This document shows, piece after piece, positions 1 through 11,394 of a stretch of 64,000 nt of DNA. The notes under the pieces were generated by a model. The model was not told where the DNA came from. It saw only the letters and a program-made list of their open reading frames with translations, and did not search any database. The position numbers were made by a program, and so were the translations under genes. Position 1 is the first letter of the stretch, and the number at the start of each line of letters is the position of its first letter. Source of the DNA: Poecilobothrus nobilitatus (Eukaryota; Arthropoda; Insecta; Diptera; Dolichopodidae); the NCBI GenBank assembly GCA_947095535.1, contig OX352773.1:233721477-233785476 (forward strand), written 5' to 3'.

Positions 1-1039
1 ATCTTTGTTTGAGTTTGTATTTGTAATTTTATATAGATAGATAATTTACTTTATTATTGTCATTAATGGAAATAGCAAGTTTATGGACCCTTTTCCTTTC
101 GGATGTGGACCATTGCATTAATTTTATATATTTAATGCTGCAGTGTCTTCAATATAAGGTATAGACAAGTCAATTTACGTATTGGAATAAAAAAATATTA
201 TTTAAAATTAGTACTTAAAATAAGAAAACAGAAACGGTATTATTAAAAGTACATTGGTAGTCATAGTGTTAATATATGCAATTTACATATTAATCCAAGT
301 AGGAAATTTGTTTACACATGTTAAATGACAATTTTATTAACTTAAAATTTGTTTTACAAGAATATTAACCAACTGATTGTAAACTGACATTTTAATAAAA
401 AAACTCAAATATAAAAAAAAACTCAAATAGAATGTCAGAATATTATTAGATTCTTATATTTGTTTATTTATGTAAGTAGAAAATCAAAAAAAAAATAATT
501 TATTCAATATTACAATTGATTTTTGTATAAATAAAATTATTATATTTTCAACAGAATATAATTTAAATAAACAAAATTAATATTTAATCAGATCAAAAAC
601 TTTTCAGAGTATTAAATTAATTTCAAAAAATCTCAATATAAATTTTCCAAATTTAATCATTAGTTCTAAAATTCTGAAAATGATCTGAAAATTGATTTAA
701 AATATATTACGTTAATTTATTATTAATTTATATTATTCGTATATAAATTTTTAAGGATATTAATACATATTATTAATTTTCAGTCATTATTATATTATTT
801 ATACTGGGCTAAACCCTAAATAAATGATGGAAGTAAACAAAATTCTAGTTTATATTTTAATTTTCTTTTTTTCTTCCATTAGACTATTTCACTACTACGA
901 TTTCACAAATGAATAATTTGTACTAAAATAGGGACTATTACTGCTAGGTTTCAGCTTAAAAAGCGAATATGTTTGTAAAGTTCCAAAAATTACATTCTCT
1001 TGCACAGGTTTTCTTTTGTATATTTGTACCAGCATAATT
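1..1039. other. AT-rich sequence, no feature seen
   Basis: Simple AT-rich sequence with short A and T runs. I see no repeat family member, splice-bounded open frame or RNA gene here. Confidence 0.5.
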
Positions 1040-1797
1040 CAATGGTTCAATAAATTTGTCATTAGTTTTGTGACACTTTAAAGAAGACGAGATAGATATG
1101 AAAAGTAGGTATATCTATTATAGATTCTTGCTTATATTTGAATTTCTGAGTCAATTTAGGTATTTGTATCCGACCGTAAGTTATAGAATAAATAAAAAAC
1201 TAATAGAGCTAGGATTCTGAAATTTGTAGCATGTCATTTCTATGCAAATGACAGTTTCAGCTGTCAAGTTTTTTTTATATATGAATTACTAAGTATTTAA
1301 ATTAGATACGTTAAATTTTGTCAAAAGTGTTATTTTTTGTGTGAAAAACTTTTGCAAAATCTGGCGAAATATGTTCAGGTAAATGTCATACAACATATTT
1401 TTTTTTATATGTATGACAATAACCCAATGTCTATATAAAATGATTATTTAAAATTTTCAGAAAAGAGAGAAATTTTGAAACAACGACTTCTGTAAAATTG
1501 AATTAGTCTAAAGCAACAGGGTCGAACAGCTGCAAAATTTATATCCTAATAACTTGGTTCTTAATTGAGCTACACATGTGAAATTTTGTAAAAGATAATC
1601 ATTGATGGTTTGTTGATTTGGCACAAAAAGGTCAACTAGTGTTATTAATATGTTAGTTCTTAATTAAGTAAATTTTCTAAAAGATGATTAAATTGATGTT
1701 GATGAATGAAAGATGATTTAAAATTTTAATGGAAACACCAAAATATTATGTTCGTGAGTGTATCAGAATCAACTTAACACTCCTCCTAGTTTTTTTG
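1040..1797 (+). mobile_element. Decayed DINE-like (Helentron-type) element, family A
   Basis: Old copy of family A. Its left part follows the conserved block of the better copies read in the 5' to 3' direction of DINE elements: the AATAAATTTG block, a CATTA(C)GTTTGTGACA stretch, then AGAT-AGATAT. The 5' hairpin itself is eroded. The right end keeps a degraded form (CACTCCTCCTAG) of the family's 3' end CACTCTTCCTCG. The middle contains the degenerate 'AAATTTTGTAAAAGAT' segments also seen in the copy at 17.35 kb. No protein is encoded, so such elements must be mobilised in trans by a Helentron Rep/helicase. The left boundary is uncertain by tens of bases. Confidence 0.6.
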
Positions 1798-3661
1798 AAT
1801 ATTCACTTTGTCATATACATATTTAAAAAAAGGAAATTTTTTAAATTTTTGAGAAATAGAAAAGGAAAAGTAAAGTATAGATCTGGAGAATCATAAGTTT
1901 AGTTACAGAAATTTTATTGAATGCAGCTAAATTAAAAATTTAACTAATAAAATTTATAGAAACTCAATTTTTTACGTTCACTTCTTAATGTCAGTAATGA
2001 ATTAATTTGTATAAATTAGCAATTCTAATATCGGTCTTTAACTTAAATATGAATCTCAGAAAAATCATTAATAATAAATCCAACAAAATCAAAAAAATAT
2101 CTTAAGGAATTTTGAAAATATTATTCAACAATTTGTCATCTTATTAAATTATATTTAATTTAAATACAAAATTTTCATTTTCTAGATGAAAATCTAAATT
2201 AAATAGAAAATCAATTTATATTTTTTTTTTAAAATACAGTGACAGCCGTCACGTTTTGCCTTGCAATAATGGAACAAAATAATATTTAAGCTTTAAAAGA
2301 ATAGAATGTTCTATAGATAAATAAAATTATAAGATAAAATACAGATGAAATTGCTTTTTACAACTTATTTAAATATACAATAAATATACAATAACTATAC
2401 TGGGTAAATATAAATATTATAATATGTACATATTTATATATATATATATATAAATATTACTGACGAATTGATTGTAACGAAAAGGAAAAAGTGTCTGTAG
2501 TGGCAAAAATTAATTGAACTCCTGCTAAAAAAAAATATTGGCTATATAATTATATAAAATTCATGTAGTTGTTATAATTTTTAATAACTTTAAAATAAAT
2601 AAGTGTATCTGAAAACCAAAAGAAAAAATATAAACTTATCATTGTCCTTATTTTTGATTTTAAATCATTTCTTATTTGATGAGGTAGTACTTAATCAATT
2701 CAATATAAGGATACTTCGTATCTGATTCGATTTTAATTTAGATATATTTATATCTTTTGTAATTTATGTACATTATATAAATATTATATGTTTATATACA
2801 TTACCTCAATATAATGTGCTAAATATACTCGTGCTTAAATAATAAAAAAAAAGTTATCTTAAAATAATAAATATCAAGTCATATAGTACCTAGTTTTTAT
2901 GATAATAAGCTCAACGTAAACTCTACTACAGCATCAAAATATTCTCTAACGAAAAAGGGAATCATTACAATTATAATAGAGACATGATATATTTCTTAGA
3001 AATTTCAAAGCTATAGAATATAATTTGAATATTTTTTTGAAAGAAATATCTCTTAACATCTCTTTTTGGATAAGTGTTATAGGATCAATGCTTTTCAACT
3101 TTAAATTTACTATTATCTCTTTATAAAATGGATGGCTTTTATATATATATATTTTAAAATTTTATTTATACTGGAAAGGAATGGTGAAAAAAGTGCTTAA
3201 GATACTTATATATTTAAAAAAAAAATTTTCTCAATATTTTTTGACAAAGGTATAAAATAATTATTAATATTCTAAGATGGTACAATTTAACGCTAGTGTA
3301 ATATAACTACAAAATCGTAATATATAAAAAATGTTTCTTTATGTTTCATTTCCTTATCTACTTCTTATATACTTTCTTGTTGGAGAAATCTATAGCAGTC
3401 ATGTATCGACAATAAAATACTGTAATCACAAATCAATAAAACATAGAATTTAGAGATAAATAGTTTTGAAAATGTTAAATTTTCTATTGGAAATTAAGAA
3501 TATTTTTAAACAAAATCTGTAATCCTTATTTTTCTTCTATGACTCTATATCCATATCAAATTAGACTTGTGATACATATTACACTAAATTAAAGTCCAAA
3601 CTATAGAACTTTTTCTCCTATTTTGGCACAACAAGCTATTTAGCATATGGTTATTTGGCTT
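1798..3661. other. AT-rich sequence with a short (TA)n tract
   Basis: AT-rich DNA with no recognisable gene or dispersed repeat. A perfect TA dinucleotide tract lies at about 2436-2453 and a shorter one at about 3141-3152. Confidence 0.5.
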
Positions 3662-3860
3662 CATGAAATAAAGTTGCATGAAATAATGTCGATTTTAAGA
3701 TATGAAATAAAGTTAGCAGAAATGAAATAAAGTAGCAGAATTTTTTGTCATTTTTTGTGACTTTATTTCATTTTTGATTTTGCGACATTATTTCTTTATA
3801 AAATAAAGTCACAAATAAAAAATGGAATAGAGTCTCAAACCATGCATCGCGTCATAATGA
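3662..3860. repeat. Cluster of direct and inverted GAAATAAAGT motifs
   Basis: Roughly seven copies of a decamer-like motif (ATGAAATAAAGT and close variants) occur in both orientations within 200 bp. Two exact inverted pairs are visible: GAAATAATGTCG with CGACATTATTTC, and TTTGTGACTTTATT with AATAAAGTCACAAA. The whole could fold back on itself. The motif resembles the GAAATAAAGC core in the ends of the terminal-inverted-repeat element at 34.4 kb, so this may be a decayed end of a related element. That link is an inference. Confidence 0.45.
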
Positions 3861-3866
3861 AATAAA

Positions 3867-4360
3867 TCTGACTCATGGCCTAGTGGCTAAGTCGTCAGCC
3901 TTTCAATGGAAGGGTCTTGGGTTCAAACCCCGGTCAGGTTATACAAATAAAAAAATATGTAGAAATTTCATATCGAATATGTAATGTATATCCTACAATT
4001 AATAGTAATAATAATAATAAAAATAATAATCATAGCTGCTACAGTGGAGCTATCTTGTGTTATATCATGCAGGAAGGTGTTATACACTACTGCATGTTGT
4101 AACTGTTGTAACGGCTATAGTACTGTTAGAAAAATAGTAATAATTATAGACAGATTCATTGTTTCCTTGCATTCCCACTTCCAATTCAATGTTTCAGCAT
4201 CCATTTCCTATCCCTACTGCTACTCCCTAGCTAATATACTGCATTATCAGATAAGAGTTTCATCCTATTATATTGGTTAAAGGAGGTGGTGCGTTAAGTC
4301 AGTAAGAATCTGACACTACCAACGCGAAATTCTTGGTGTTTTTGGAAGATTTCCACCTCC
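3867..4360 (+). mobile_element. tRNA-derived SINE (SINE-1), longest copy
   Basis: The first ~75 bp are tRNA-like, with an A box (TGGCCTAGTGG) and a B box (GGGTTCAAACCCC) about 33 bp apart, as in internal RNA polymerase III promoters. This head is followed by 'CGGTCAGGTTATA', an (AAT)n-rich linker at about 4005-4030, and a ~330-bp body. The body ends in a recurring block: AATCTGACACTACCAA, then CTTGGTGTTTTTGGAA and CCACCTCC. The body recurs without the head at 21.26, 23.10 and 63.86 kb, and the head recurs at 6.07 and 59.58 kb, so this copy shows how head and body belong together. No protein is encoded; a partner LINE would supply reverse transcriptase. I could not define target duplications. 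Confidence 0.75.
3876..3931 (+). promoter_or_regulatory. Internal Pol III promoter (A and B boxes) of SINE-1
   Basis: A box TGGCCTAGTGG at 3876-3886 fits TRGYNNARNGG, and B box GGTTCAAACCC lies within 3919-3931. Spacing is normal for a tRNA-type promoter. The tRNA cloverleaf does not close well, so this is a SINE head and not a functional tRNA gene. Confidence 0.65.
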
Positions 4361-4944
4361 GTAAGGAACGTCAGAAATTACGCTTTTGGCCTAAAGAAAA
4401 GTATAAGCTCGATTGGTCGAACCCCAATTGAATGACAAATTTTGAAGATACGTATCACAAATCTAACATGATGTGACTGTAAGAAATTAAGTAAATTATG
4501 TAAAATTAAGAGGCATTTGGTTAAATTAAAAAAAAATATCATATAATTAAAAATAAGCAGCTTACACTTGTAAAAATAAAATTTTAAAGCTGTTATTTTT
4601 GTATCTTACACATTTAAAAAATTTACATAGGTGTCCTAATGCTAAGTATTTAAAAAAGTTATTTAATTTCTGATCTCTAGATTTTTCGTTTGACTTCTCA
4701 AACAAAATATAATTTTTGCTTAGTTTATTTTTATTATAATATAAATTTAACATACCATTTAAAATTTTTACCTATTACTATAAAGTAATTTCAGCTAAAG
4801 TATAATTCAGCTTTCTCAAAGCATGACAAATCTTAATACTAAGTAGATAATGATAACAAAAATGATCTAGAGATGAATCAGAAAACAGGAATAACTTATA
4901 ATAAAATTTTAATATTTTGTTGTTAATAAAATACAAAATAAAAA
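4361..4944. other. AT-rich spacer, no feature seen
   Basis: Between the SINE and the next DINE-like copy. A somewhat less AT-rich stretch at 4361-4470 could be residual repeat sequence but matches no other part of the window. Confidence 0.45.
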
Positions 4945-5475
4945 ACGAGGAGGTGTGTAGATTAGATTGTCAACTCTAGGATACCCCCATGAACGTAATA
5001 TATGCTGTTTCCATATAATTTAATTAATTATCATTTAGAAGAGAAATTTATCTAACTTAATTAAGTATCGAGATATACATATATTAATTTTGGAGTTGTA
5101 TGACAGCTTTTCGAACTTAATACATCTCCAACCTAGAGCAACCAAACTTCATGAAAGCTATTGGGATAAAACTTTTAGAAAATTATATATGTCTAGCTCT
5201 TGTGAAGTAGTAAGATATGAGTATAAAAATTATGGTTACATAAAAAGAGAAGTTGTATGGTAATTACTCGAAGTCATCGGTCGAACTTACTGAATTTCTA
5301 TATTTGCGAAATGCAAAATTATCCCAAGCTGGCGTCTAAATTGACTAAGAATTCAATCATGAGGAAGAATAGCTATACACTCGTACATACTTTGCCATAT
5401 TTAGCTCGTCTTCGTGGTCAAAAATGTAGTGCTAAACTTATTATACTAAGAGAACTATACTTGTACGTGTATAAA
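4945..5475 (-). mobile_element. DINE-like element, family A, diverged short copy
   Basis: Both ends of family A are recognisable. On the left is the 3' end (ACGAGGAGGTGTGTAG..., then TGTCAACTCTAGGATACCCCCATGAACG). On the right is a decayed 5' hairpin (ATTATACTAAGAGAAC ... GTGTATA). Internally it keeps 'GGAGTTGTATGACAGCT' and 'GAGAAGTTGTATGGTAA', the motifs that start the tandem units of the large copies. At about 530 bp it has no tandem amplification and no GTCC microsatellite. Confidence 0.75.
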
Positions 5476-6063
5476 AAATCAATACTGACTGTTTAATGCT
5501 TTTAACATTGAATTTTTATAAAAGATTAATAAAATTATGCTATTTCAATATTTTTTTGGTTTTTTTTTACTTTCTAACTTATTTTTGTTCTTCTGTAAGC
5601 AATTTATATCTTCAAAAAAGTTGACAACCGATAATAATTTAATTTACATTTTAATTTTTCTTTTTATTAAAAAAAGAAACTAACAAATTCTTAAAGAATC
5701 ATACAATATTAATATTTTCTATATAAACTAATAAATAATATAATAATTAATTTAATAAAAATATAATATAAAAATAAAATTAAGTACTAAATTTGATTAT
5801 ATTATGAAAAAACGAAAAAAAATTTAAATAAATAAATAATATATCTTCAATATTCGATTAAAATTTTTTTTACAACGCGTGGTCTGTTAAATTTTTCATG
5901 ACCAGTTTTTTTTTTATTTAATAATAACTGAATTTCTTATTCCAAGAAATTCAATTAAGGATGAAAGACTACAATATTTAATTAGAATTTCAACATCATA
6001 CTGTTTAAAAACTTTTTATTCATTATTTTGATTAAAATTTAATATTTTAGAATTTTATTATCA
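5476..6063. other. AT-rich spacer, no feature seen
   Basis: Very AT-rich with long A and T runs. A short inverted pair, TGAATTTCTTATT / AAGAAATTCA, lies at about 5929-5954. Nothing gene-like. Confidence 0.45.
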
Positions 6064-6165
6064 GACTGATCTTTTTTATCACAGTGCGAAAGTCTCCCGT
6101 CTTTCAGACGAAAGGAATTAGGTTTAAACCTTGGTCAGGTTAAAATATTATATGAAATATAATAA
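6064..6165 (+). mobile_element. SINE-1 head remnant
   Basis: A diverged copy of the SINE-1 head. 'CTTTCAGACGAAAGGAATTAGG' parallels the 'CTTTCAATGGAAGGGTCTTGGG' region, and a B box variant (AGGTTTAAACCTT) is followed by GGTCAGGTTA. The A box is lost and the body is absent. It lies just upstream of the broken end of the DINE-like copy at 6246. Confidence 0.55.
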
Positions 6166-6245
6166 ACCATATAATTACAGTTTAATACTTTTACCACAAC
6201 AACATCTGAAAAGAAAAGATTGATTTATTTCTTCATCACATTGTA

Positions 6246-7246
6246 TGTGGCAGCGTGCCGAAAATGCTGCAGTTAAATAGCAAAACTAACAATTTTACAA
6301 AAGTGACGTAAAAAAATTTTCAACCACCTAGCTCCTCTATTATTTTGAGTTATCTTGCGGACGGACACTGAGTTCTTTTCATTTAAAAAGAGATTTTGTA
6401 TGGCAGCTACCCGAACCCGTGGCACCACCACAACCAAATTTTGTAGAAGTTGTTGCCATAAAACTTGATCATCATTTGCAAGATTTCAAACGCCTAGAGT
6501 TATTAACTTCCAAGAGGTGCAAGAAGCTTGAACCGGCTGCTCTAGATCAACCAAATTTTACAAAAGTATAAAACTTTGATCATCATTCGCAAAATTTCAG
6601 ATACCTAGATTGGATAGACACTGCGTTATTTCGATTTAAAGAAAGAAGTTGTATAGCAGCTACTCGAACCCGGCGGCCGAAAATGCTGAAGTTAAATAGC
6701 AAAACTAACAATTTTGCAAAAGTGACGTATACAAAATGTCAGCCTTCTAGCTCCTTTATTTTTTGAGTTATCGTGCGGACGGACACTGAGTTATTTTCAT
6801 TTAAAAAGAGAAGTTGTATGGCAGCTACCCGAACCCGCCACACCACCACAACCAAATTTTGCAGAAGTTGTTGCTATAAAACTTGATCATCATTCGCAAA
6901 ATTGCAGATACCTAGCTTGAATAGATACTGAGTTATTTCTATATAAAGAAAGAAGTTGTATGGCAGCTACTCGAACCCGCCGACCGAAAATGTTGGATTT
7001 AAATAGCAAAACTAACAATTTTGCAAAAGTGACGTAAAAAAAAAATTCAGCCTCTTAGCTCCTTTATTTTTTGAGTTATCGTGCGGACGGACGGACGGAC
7101 GGACGGAGGTACATGGCTTAATCGACTCAGAATTAGATTCTGAGCCGATCCATACCTTTGACACTATATCTAGCTCGGCTCCTTTAAGGTGTCACAAACG
7201 TAATGACACATTTATTATACCCTTGAACATAGTTCATACGGGTATA
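6246..7246 (-). mobile_element. DINE-like element, family A, missing its 3' end
   Basis: The right edge is a well-preserved family A 5' end: TTATACCCTTGAAC, ATA, GTTCATACGGGTATA, a hairpin whose outer arms are TATACCC/GGGTATA and inner arms GAAC/GTTC. Next to it is a (GGAC)n tract at about 7084-7107, which is GTCC in the element's own direction. To the left are two to three internal units starting 'GAAGTTGTATGGCAGC' with 'CCGAAAATGCTG' and 'TTTTTTGAGTTATCGTGCGGAC'. The copy starts abruptly inside a unit, so the 3' end is deleted or was never copied. Confidence 0.8.
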
Positions 7247-7437
7247 AAGACCGAAACTTCAAAAGCAGCTTAGGAAACTCTGGATCAAACCTATATATGA
7301 AAATGAATCCCGTCATTGTATGCAAAAAAGAAAACAATTTCATTTTTACATACTTTTATAAAAACAAAGTATTTTTAAAAAGTAATACTTTAAAATTACA
7401 TAAACATTAGATTTTATTTGTTTTTGAAATATTCTAA

Positions 7438-8130
7438 ACGAGATTATCTCCAAAACCAACAAAGATAGAACCTTTAATTTGTTTACAATGATGTTCCTTC
7501 GCGTTTGATTTATGTCTCTGAAATTTAAGAGGATTTGGTCCATGGGTTTAGATTTTGGAAGCCACCGAACGAGCCCCAGAACAAACGAGATTATCTCCAA
7601 AACAAACAAAGATAGAATCTTTGAATTTGGTACTGTGGTGTTCTTTCGTGTTTTATTTATGTTTCTGAAATTTGGGAGGATTTGGTCCATAGGTTCGGAT
7701 CTTGGAAGCTTCCAAACAAGCTCCAGAGCAAACAATTATATATCCACAACCAGCAAAGATAGAACCTTTATTTTTAGTACAAGAGTTTTCTGTTATGTTT
7801 CTTTTTCTATAAAATTGGAAACTGACATTTGAAAGAATTTGAACCATGGGTTCGTTTTTTGGAAACTTCCGGACGAGCACTAGAGCAAACGAGCATATCT
7901 CCAAAACCAACAAAAGTAGTACCTTTAAATTTAGTACAATGGTGTTCTGGCACGTTTTCTTTATGTCCCTGATATGGATTTGATGAATTGGAGTGGTAAT
8001 TCGGGTACCTGACACACGCCTCCCAAGGACTAACAAGCATATCTTCGAAATTAATAAAGACAGAAACTTGAAATTTTTTACAAGGGTGTCAAGCATATCC
8101 CAAGAAGATGCCTCTTTTACGTTCCTGAAA
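7438..8130. repeat. 147-bp tandem repeat array, about 4.5 units
   Basis: Unit starts (A/G)AG(A/C)(T)TATCTCCAAAA can be placed at about 7440, 7587, 7734, 7891 and 8035, giving spacings of 147, 147, 157 and 144 bp. Each unit carries 'ACAAAGATAGAAC', 'GGTGTTC', 'TTTATGT', 'GGATTTGGTCCATGG' and a 'GAAGC-TCC-AACGAGC' segment. Since 147 is 49 codons, frames without stops stay open across units on both strands (up to 147 residues on the minus strand). I regard these as by-products of periodicity, because both strands are open at once and I recognise no family. Divergence between units rises to the right. Confidence 0.8.
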
Positions 8131-11100
8131 TTCGAGTTGAATAAGACAGAAAAACGAAGAAGTTCAAGCCGCAGCCAAAAAACTTATGGATTTTTAATTT
8201 AATTCCAATTATTCAGGTGTTGGGTATTAATAAGTCGGTTGCATCGACTTACTGTTACATTTACTTGTTTATTTATTTAATTAGCAACAAAAATTATAAA
8301 TTTAATTATAAATTTTCGAATGAATACAAAACAAGTCAGCGAAAAGTCGATTACAAATTTTAATTTAAATTCAATGAAAGAAAAATAATTCAAGATCAAC
8401 CAAAATCAATTAACTTTACCAATCAATTAATGTGATTTTTCATCTATAGAAACAAATTTTACACACTTTTTAACAAAAATTTTATATTTAGCACAATGAT
8501 TGAAAACCATCACATTGTTATTATAAAACATTTTTCATATGAAATAAAAATCATTTAAACCATACTTAAAATCCAATCATTTTACCACTATTATGTTATA
8601 TCCTTATACATGTATAATATATATACACATATTTTATTAAAATGCGTTGCAAGTTTTCTATTATGACATGACATACAGATAAAAGCAATATTCCAATTCA
8701 TCTTCTGCGAAAACAAAATGGGGACAAATGATAAAACGATAAAAAAAATAATCATTTTTTGTGAAAATGCTGTCAACTTAAGTGTCAGACAGTTAAAAAA
8801 AAATTAAAAAAAAAGTAGAAATGTATTTTTTTTTAAATTTCAACTGACACCTTTCAAAATATTTTCATATAAAAAAAAAAAAAAATAGTTGTTACGGGCA
8901 GTTGATTTGATTGACCAGTCACGATATCCGACCAGTTTCTGGTCCGATAAAATCAGATAATATTTTTTTCTTTGTTGTGAATGAAAGCAAACAACTCACA
9001 ACTTATAGATAAAAACAAAAAACACAAATGTATGCAAAATAATGATAACAATTTATATAACAGAAGTGTAAAATATCAGAATCTTAATCTAATATCTGAA
9101 TTAAACTTGAAATTTCTTTTATTTTGAGTGATCATTGAAGTAATATTTTTGAAATTACATTACCGTAGGATTCTTCAAGAATTTTGCTTAATTTTGCAAG
9201 AATCCAGAAACTATTTAAATATAATTTTGAAATACTTTACACTACGGATTCAAATTCAAAGAAACAAAAATAAGAGCGTTTAAGAATAAAACCGAAGTAG
9301 AAAAACTCACATTAATCGATATACACTTTACAAAGAATATTCTGGTCATATATAAAATTTATTCCCTTATATATTAGAGAGACTTGGATTTAACGTCAAA
9401 TAATATAAACAATAAGCTGCTAGTATTTATTAACAAAATATATACCTTAGAATCATAAATAAAATAGTCAAAACGAAAATTATAAGAATGGAAGATTTCT
9501 GATCGTTTATTGTAGTGATAAACGAATTAAGAGACAAACAAATAAAGAAACAAAAACAGAAGTAATTAGAGCCATTAATATTTTCATCTAAGAAAGCTAA
9601 GTTAGTCGCAGAATGAAATAGTTAAGGTGTCAGAACACATAATTAGCCAAACAATATCACCTGATAAAGTATTATTCTTTTATAGCAGATTATCTAAAAA
9701 ACAACAAGAAGTCATGAGTAAATTTCAAAAACTAGAGTTGCCAATTGAATTTGATGCAAATATCTACATATATGAAAGAATTTATTCCTAATAGTAGATT
9801 TCAATATAAAGTTATAACATATATTTTATTTTTAGATACAAAGTATACTTTTGAAATATTAACGACGAAGACACCCTACATAATAAAGGAACACTCGTTT
9901 CTCGAACTATAACATCAAAACATTGTTTTATTACATATTGAAAAATAACAAGTTACATAAAACTGTACAATATGTTATTATTATAACAGTTACTAATTTT
10001 GAAACTTATAAAATCAATATGGCCACTTGTTAATTTTTTTCGCTTTCAAATGTATCTGTATAGAATTTGTGTTCTAGATATACAATATGAGAACATAAAA
10101 TATGAAAGAATTGTAATTTAATACCTTTAGAATAATTATTATAAAGAAAAATACAATTGCCATAAAGTAAGATGCATTTTATTGCAACTATATAATATGA
10201 AATGAAAATAAAAGCAAAAAAAAAAAAAAAATTGTCAGAATAACGGAGCTGAATCATTTTGTGTTTGTGAAAAATAATATGTGACAAGTGATCATAATTT
10301 TTATTCACATTTGGTATGCAGAAAAACGAATGAGTTATAGACCATTGTACATGACCATATATATAGAAAAAGTTTCAAATTAAAGAATGAATAATAAAAT
10401 GAAATTTATTTTTGTTTTCCCTTTTTGTTTTTTTTTTTTTTTGTTAAAAGTACATGCAGGTACAATCAAATCAATTCAATCGTGCGAAGATAATAAAACA
10501 TTTTCCACTAGAATATACAAAAAAAAAAATACCGATAACGATGGTGAAAATACATTTGCAATAAAAAAAATAGAATGGTTATGGATTATGGAGAAAATTT
10601 TTTATATAGTTTATTTTCGAATGAAAATAATAAATCTTATATGTATGAATTATAAAAGTTATGGTTCAGTCTTCAAAAAGAAAAATCAACAATAATTAAT
10701 TGATTTAATCAAAAAGTTGCTTTAATAATTAATTAATAAAACCAAAACAGAAATCTCGAATAATTAAAATCATACAGAATCCAAAAAAAAGGAATGATTA
10801 TTGATTAAACTGAAAAAAAAACTTAATTTTTATTAAAATTGACTTTTTTTTTTAAAAGTTACCCTACGGGTCTCTCATAATTTTGAAGAAAATTCAGTTT
10901 ACCTATAACAAAATTGCTTCCAATATCCTGGATTTCTAATTTTTTTGCTATGTATATGGAAGAACCCTTTTATTTAGCTATTAATCGTTAAATTGAACAC
11001 AATACTGAAATTCATTCATTTAGATTTAACCGTTTAAAAATTTACTTTTTTGCCTTTATATAGCGTAGAAGCAGACGATTAATAACACTTTTTGTATCAA

Positions 11101-11394
11101 AACCAAAACTGTGAAAGAATAAAAAATTAAAATATATTTTCTTTTGCTATTATGTTTTACTTTCACCTGGAATAAAAAAAACCCTTCTTAAAATACACAT
11201 AAGAAAAAACTACTTAAAGTAATGATTAAAAACTTCATTTTTCTTCTTTTGTTTTTTATTATATGCGAAAATAAAAAAGGTAGTCCATAATAGTTCATAC
11301 ATAAATCTTTAAGGATATAAAATAAAGGATAAAAAATAGATGAAATGACAAAAAAATAAAAAATATTACCTAAAACAGTAAAAAACGAGGAAGA
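8131..11394. other. AT-rich sequence; one short frame of doubtful meaning
   Basis: Mostly simple AT-rich DNA. A 102-codon frame at 10387-10695 (+) starts with a hydrophobic run that looks like a signal peptide (FIFVFPFCFFFFLL...VHAG), with TATATATA about 25 bp upstream. The run comes from a long T tract, and frames this long are expected by chance in a window of this size and composition. I do not call it a gene. Confidence 0.5.

Noticed and set aside
3868..3945. Possible tRNA gene (A and B boxes)
   Set aside because: No closed acceptor stem or anticodon arm, and the same sequence recurs as the head of a dispersed element: a SINE.
7346..8096. Overlapping frames of 106-147 codons on both strands
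   Set aside because: They follow from a 147-bp tandem repeat whose period is a multiple of three. Simultaneous openness on both strands argues against coding.
10387..10695. 102-codon plus frame with signal-peptide-like start
   Set aside because: The hydrophobic part is a T homopolymer, the rest is low-complexity Lys/Ile/Asn, and about one frame of this length is expected by chance in 64 kb at this AT content.
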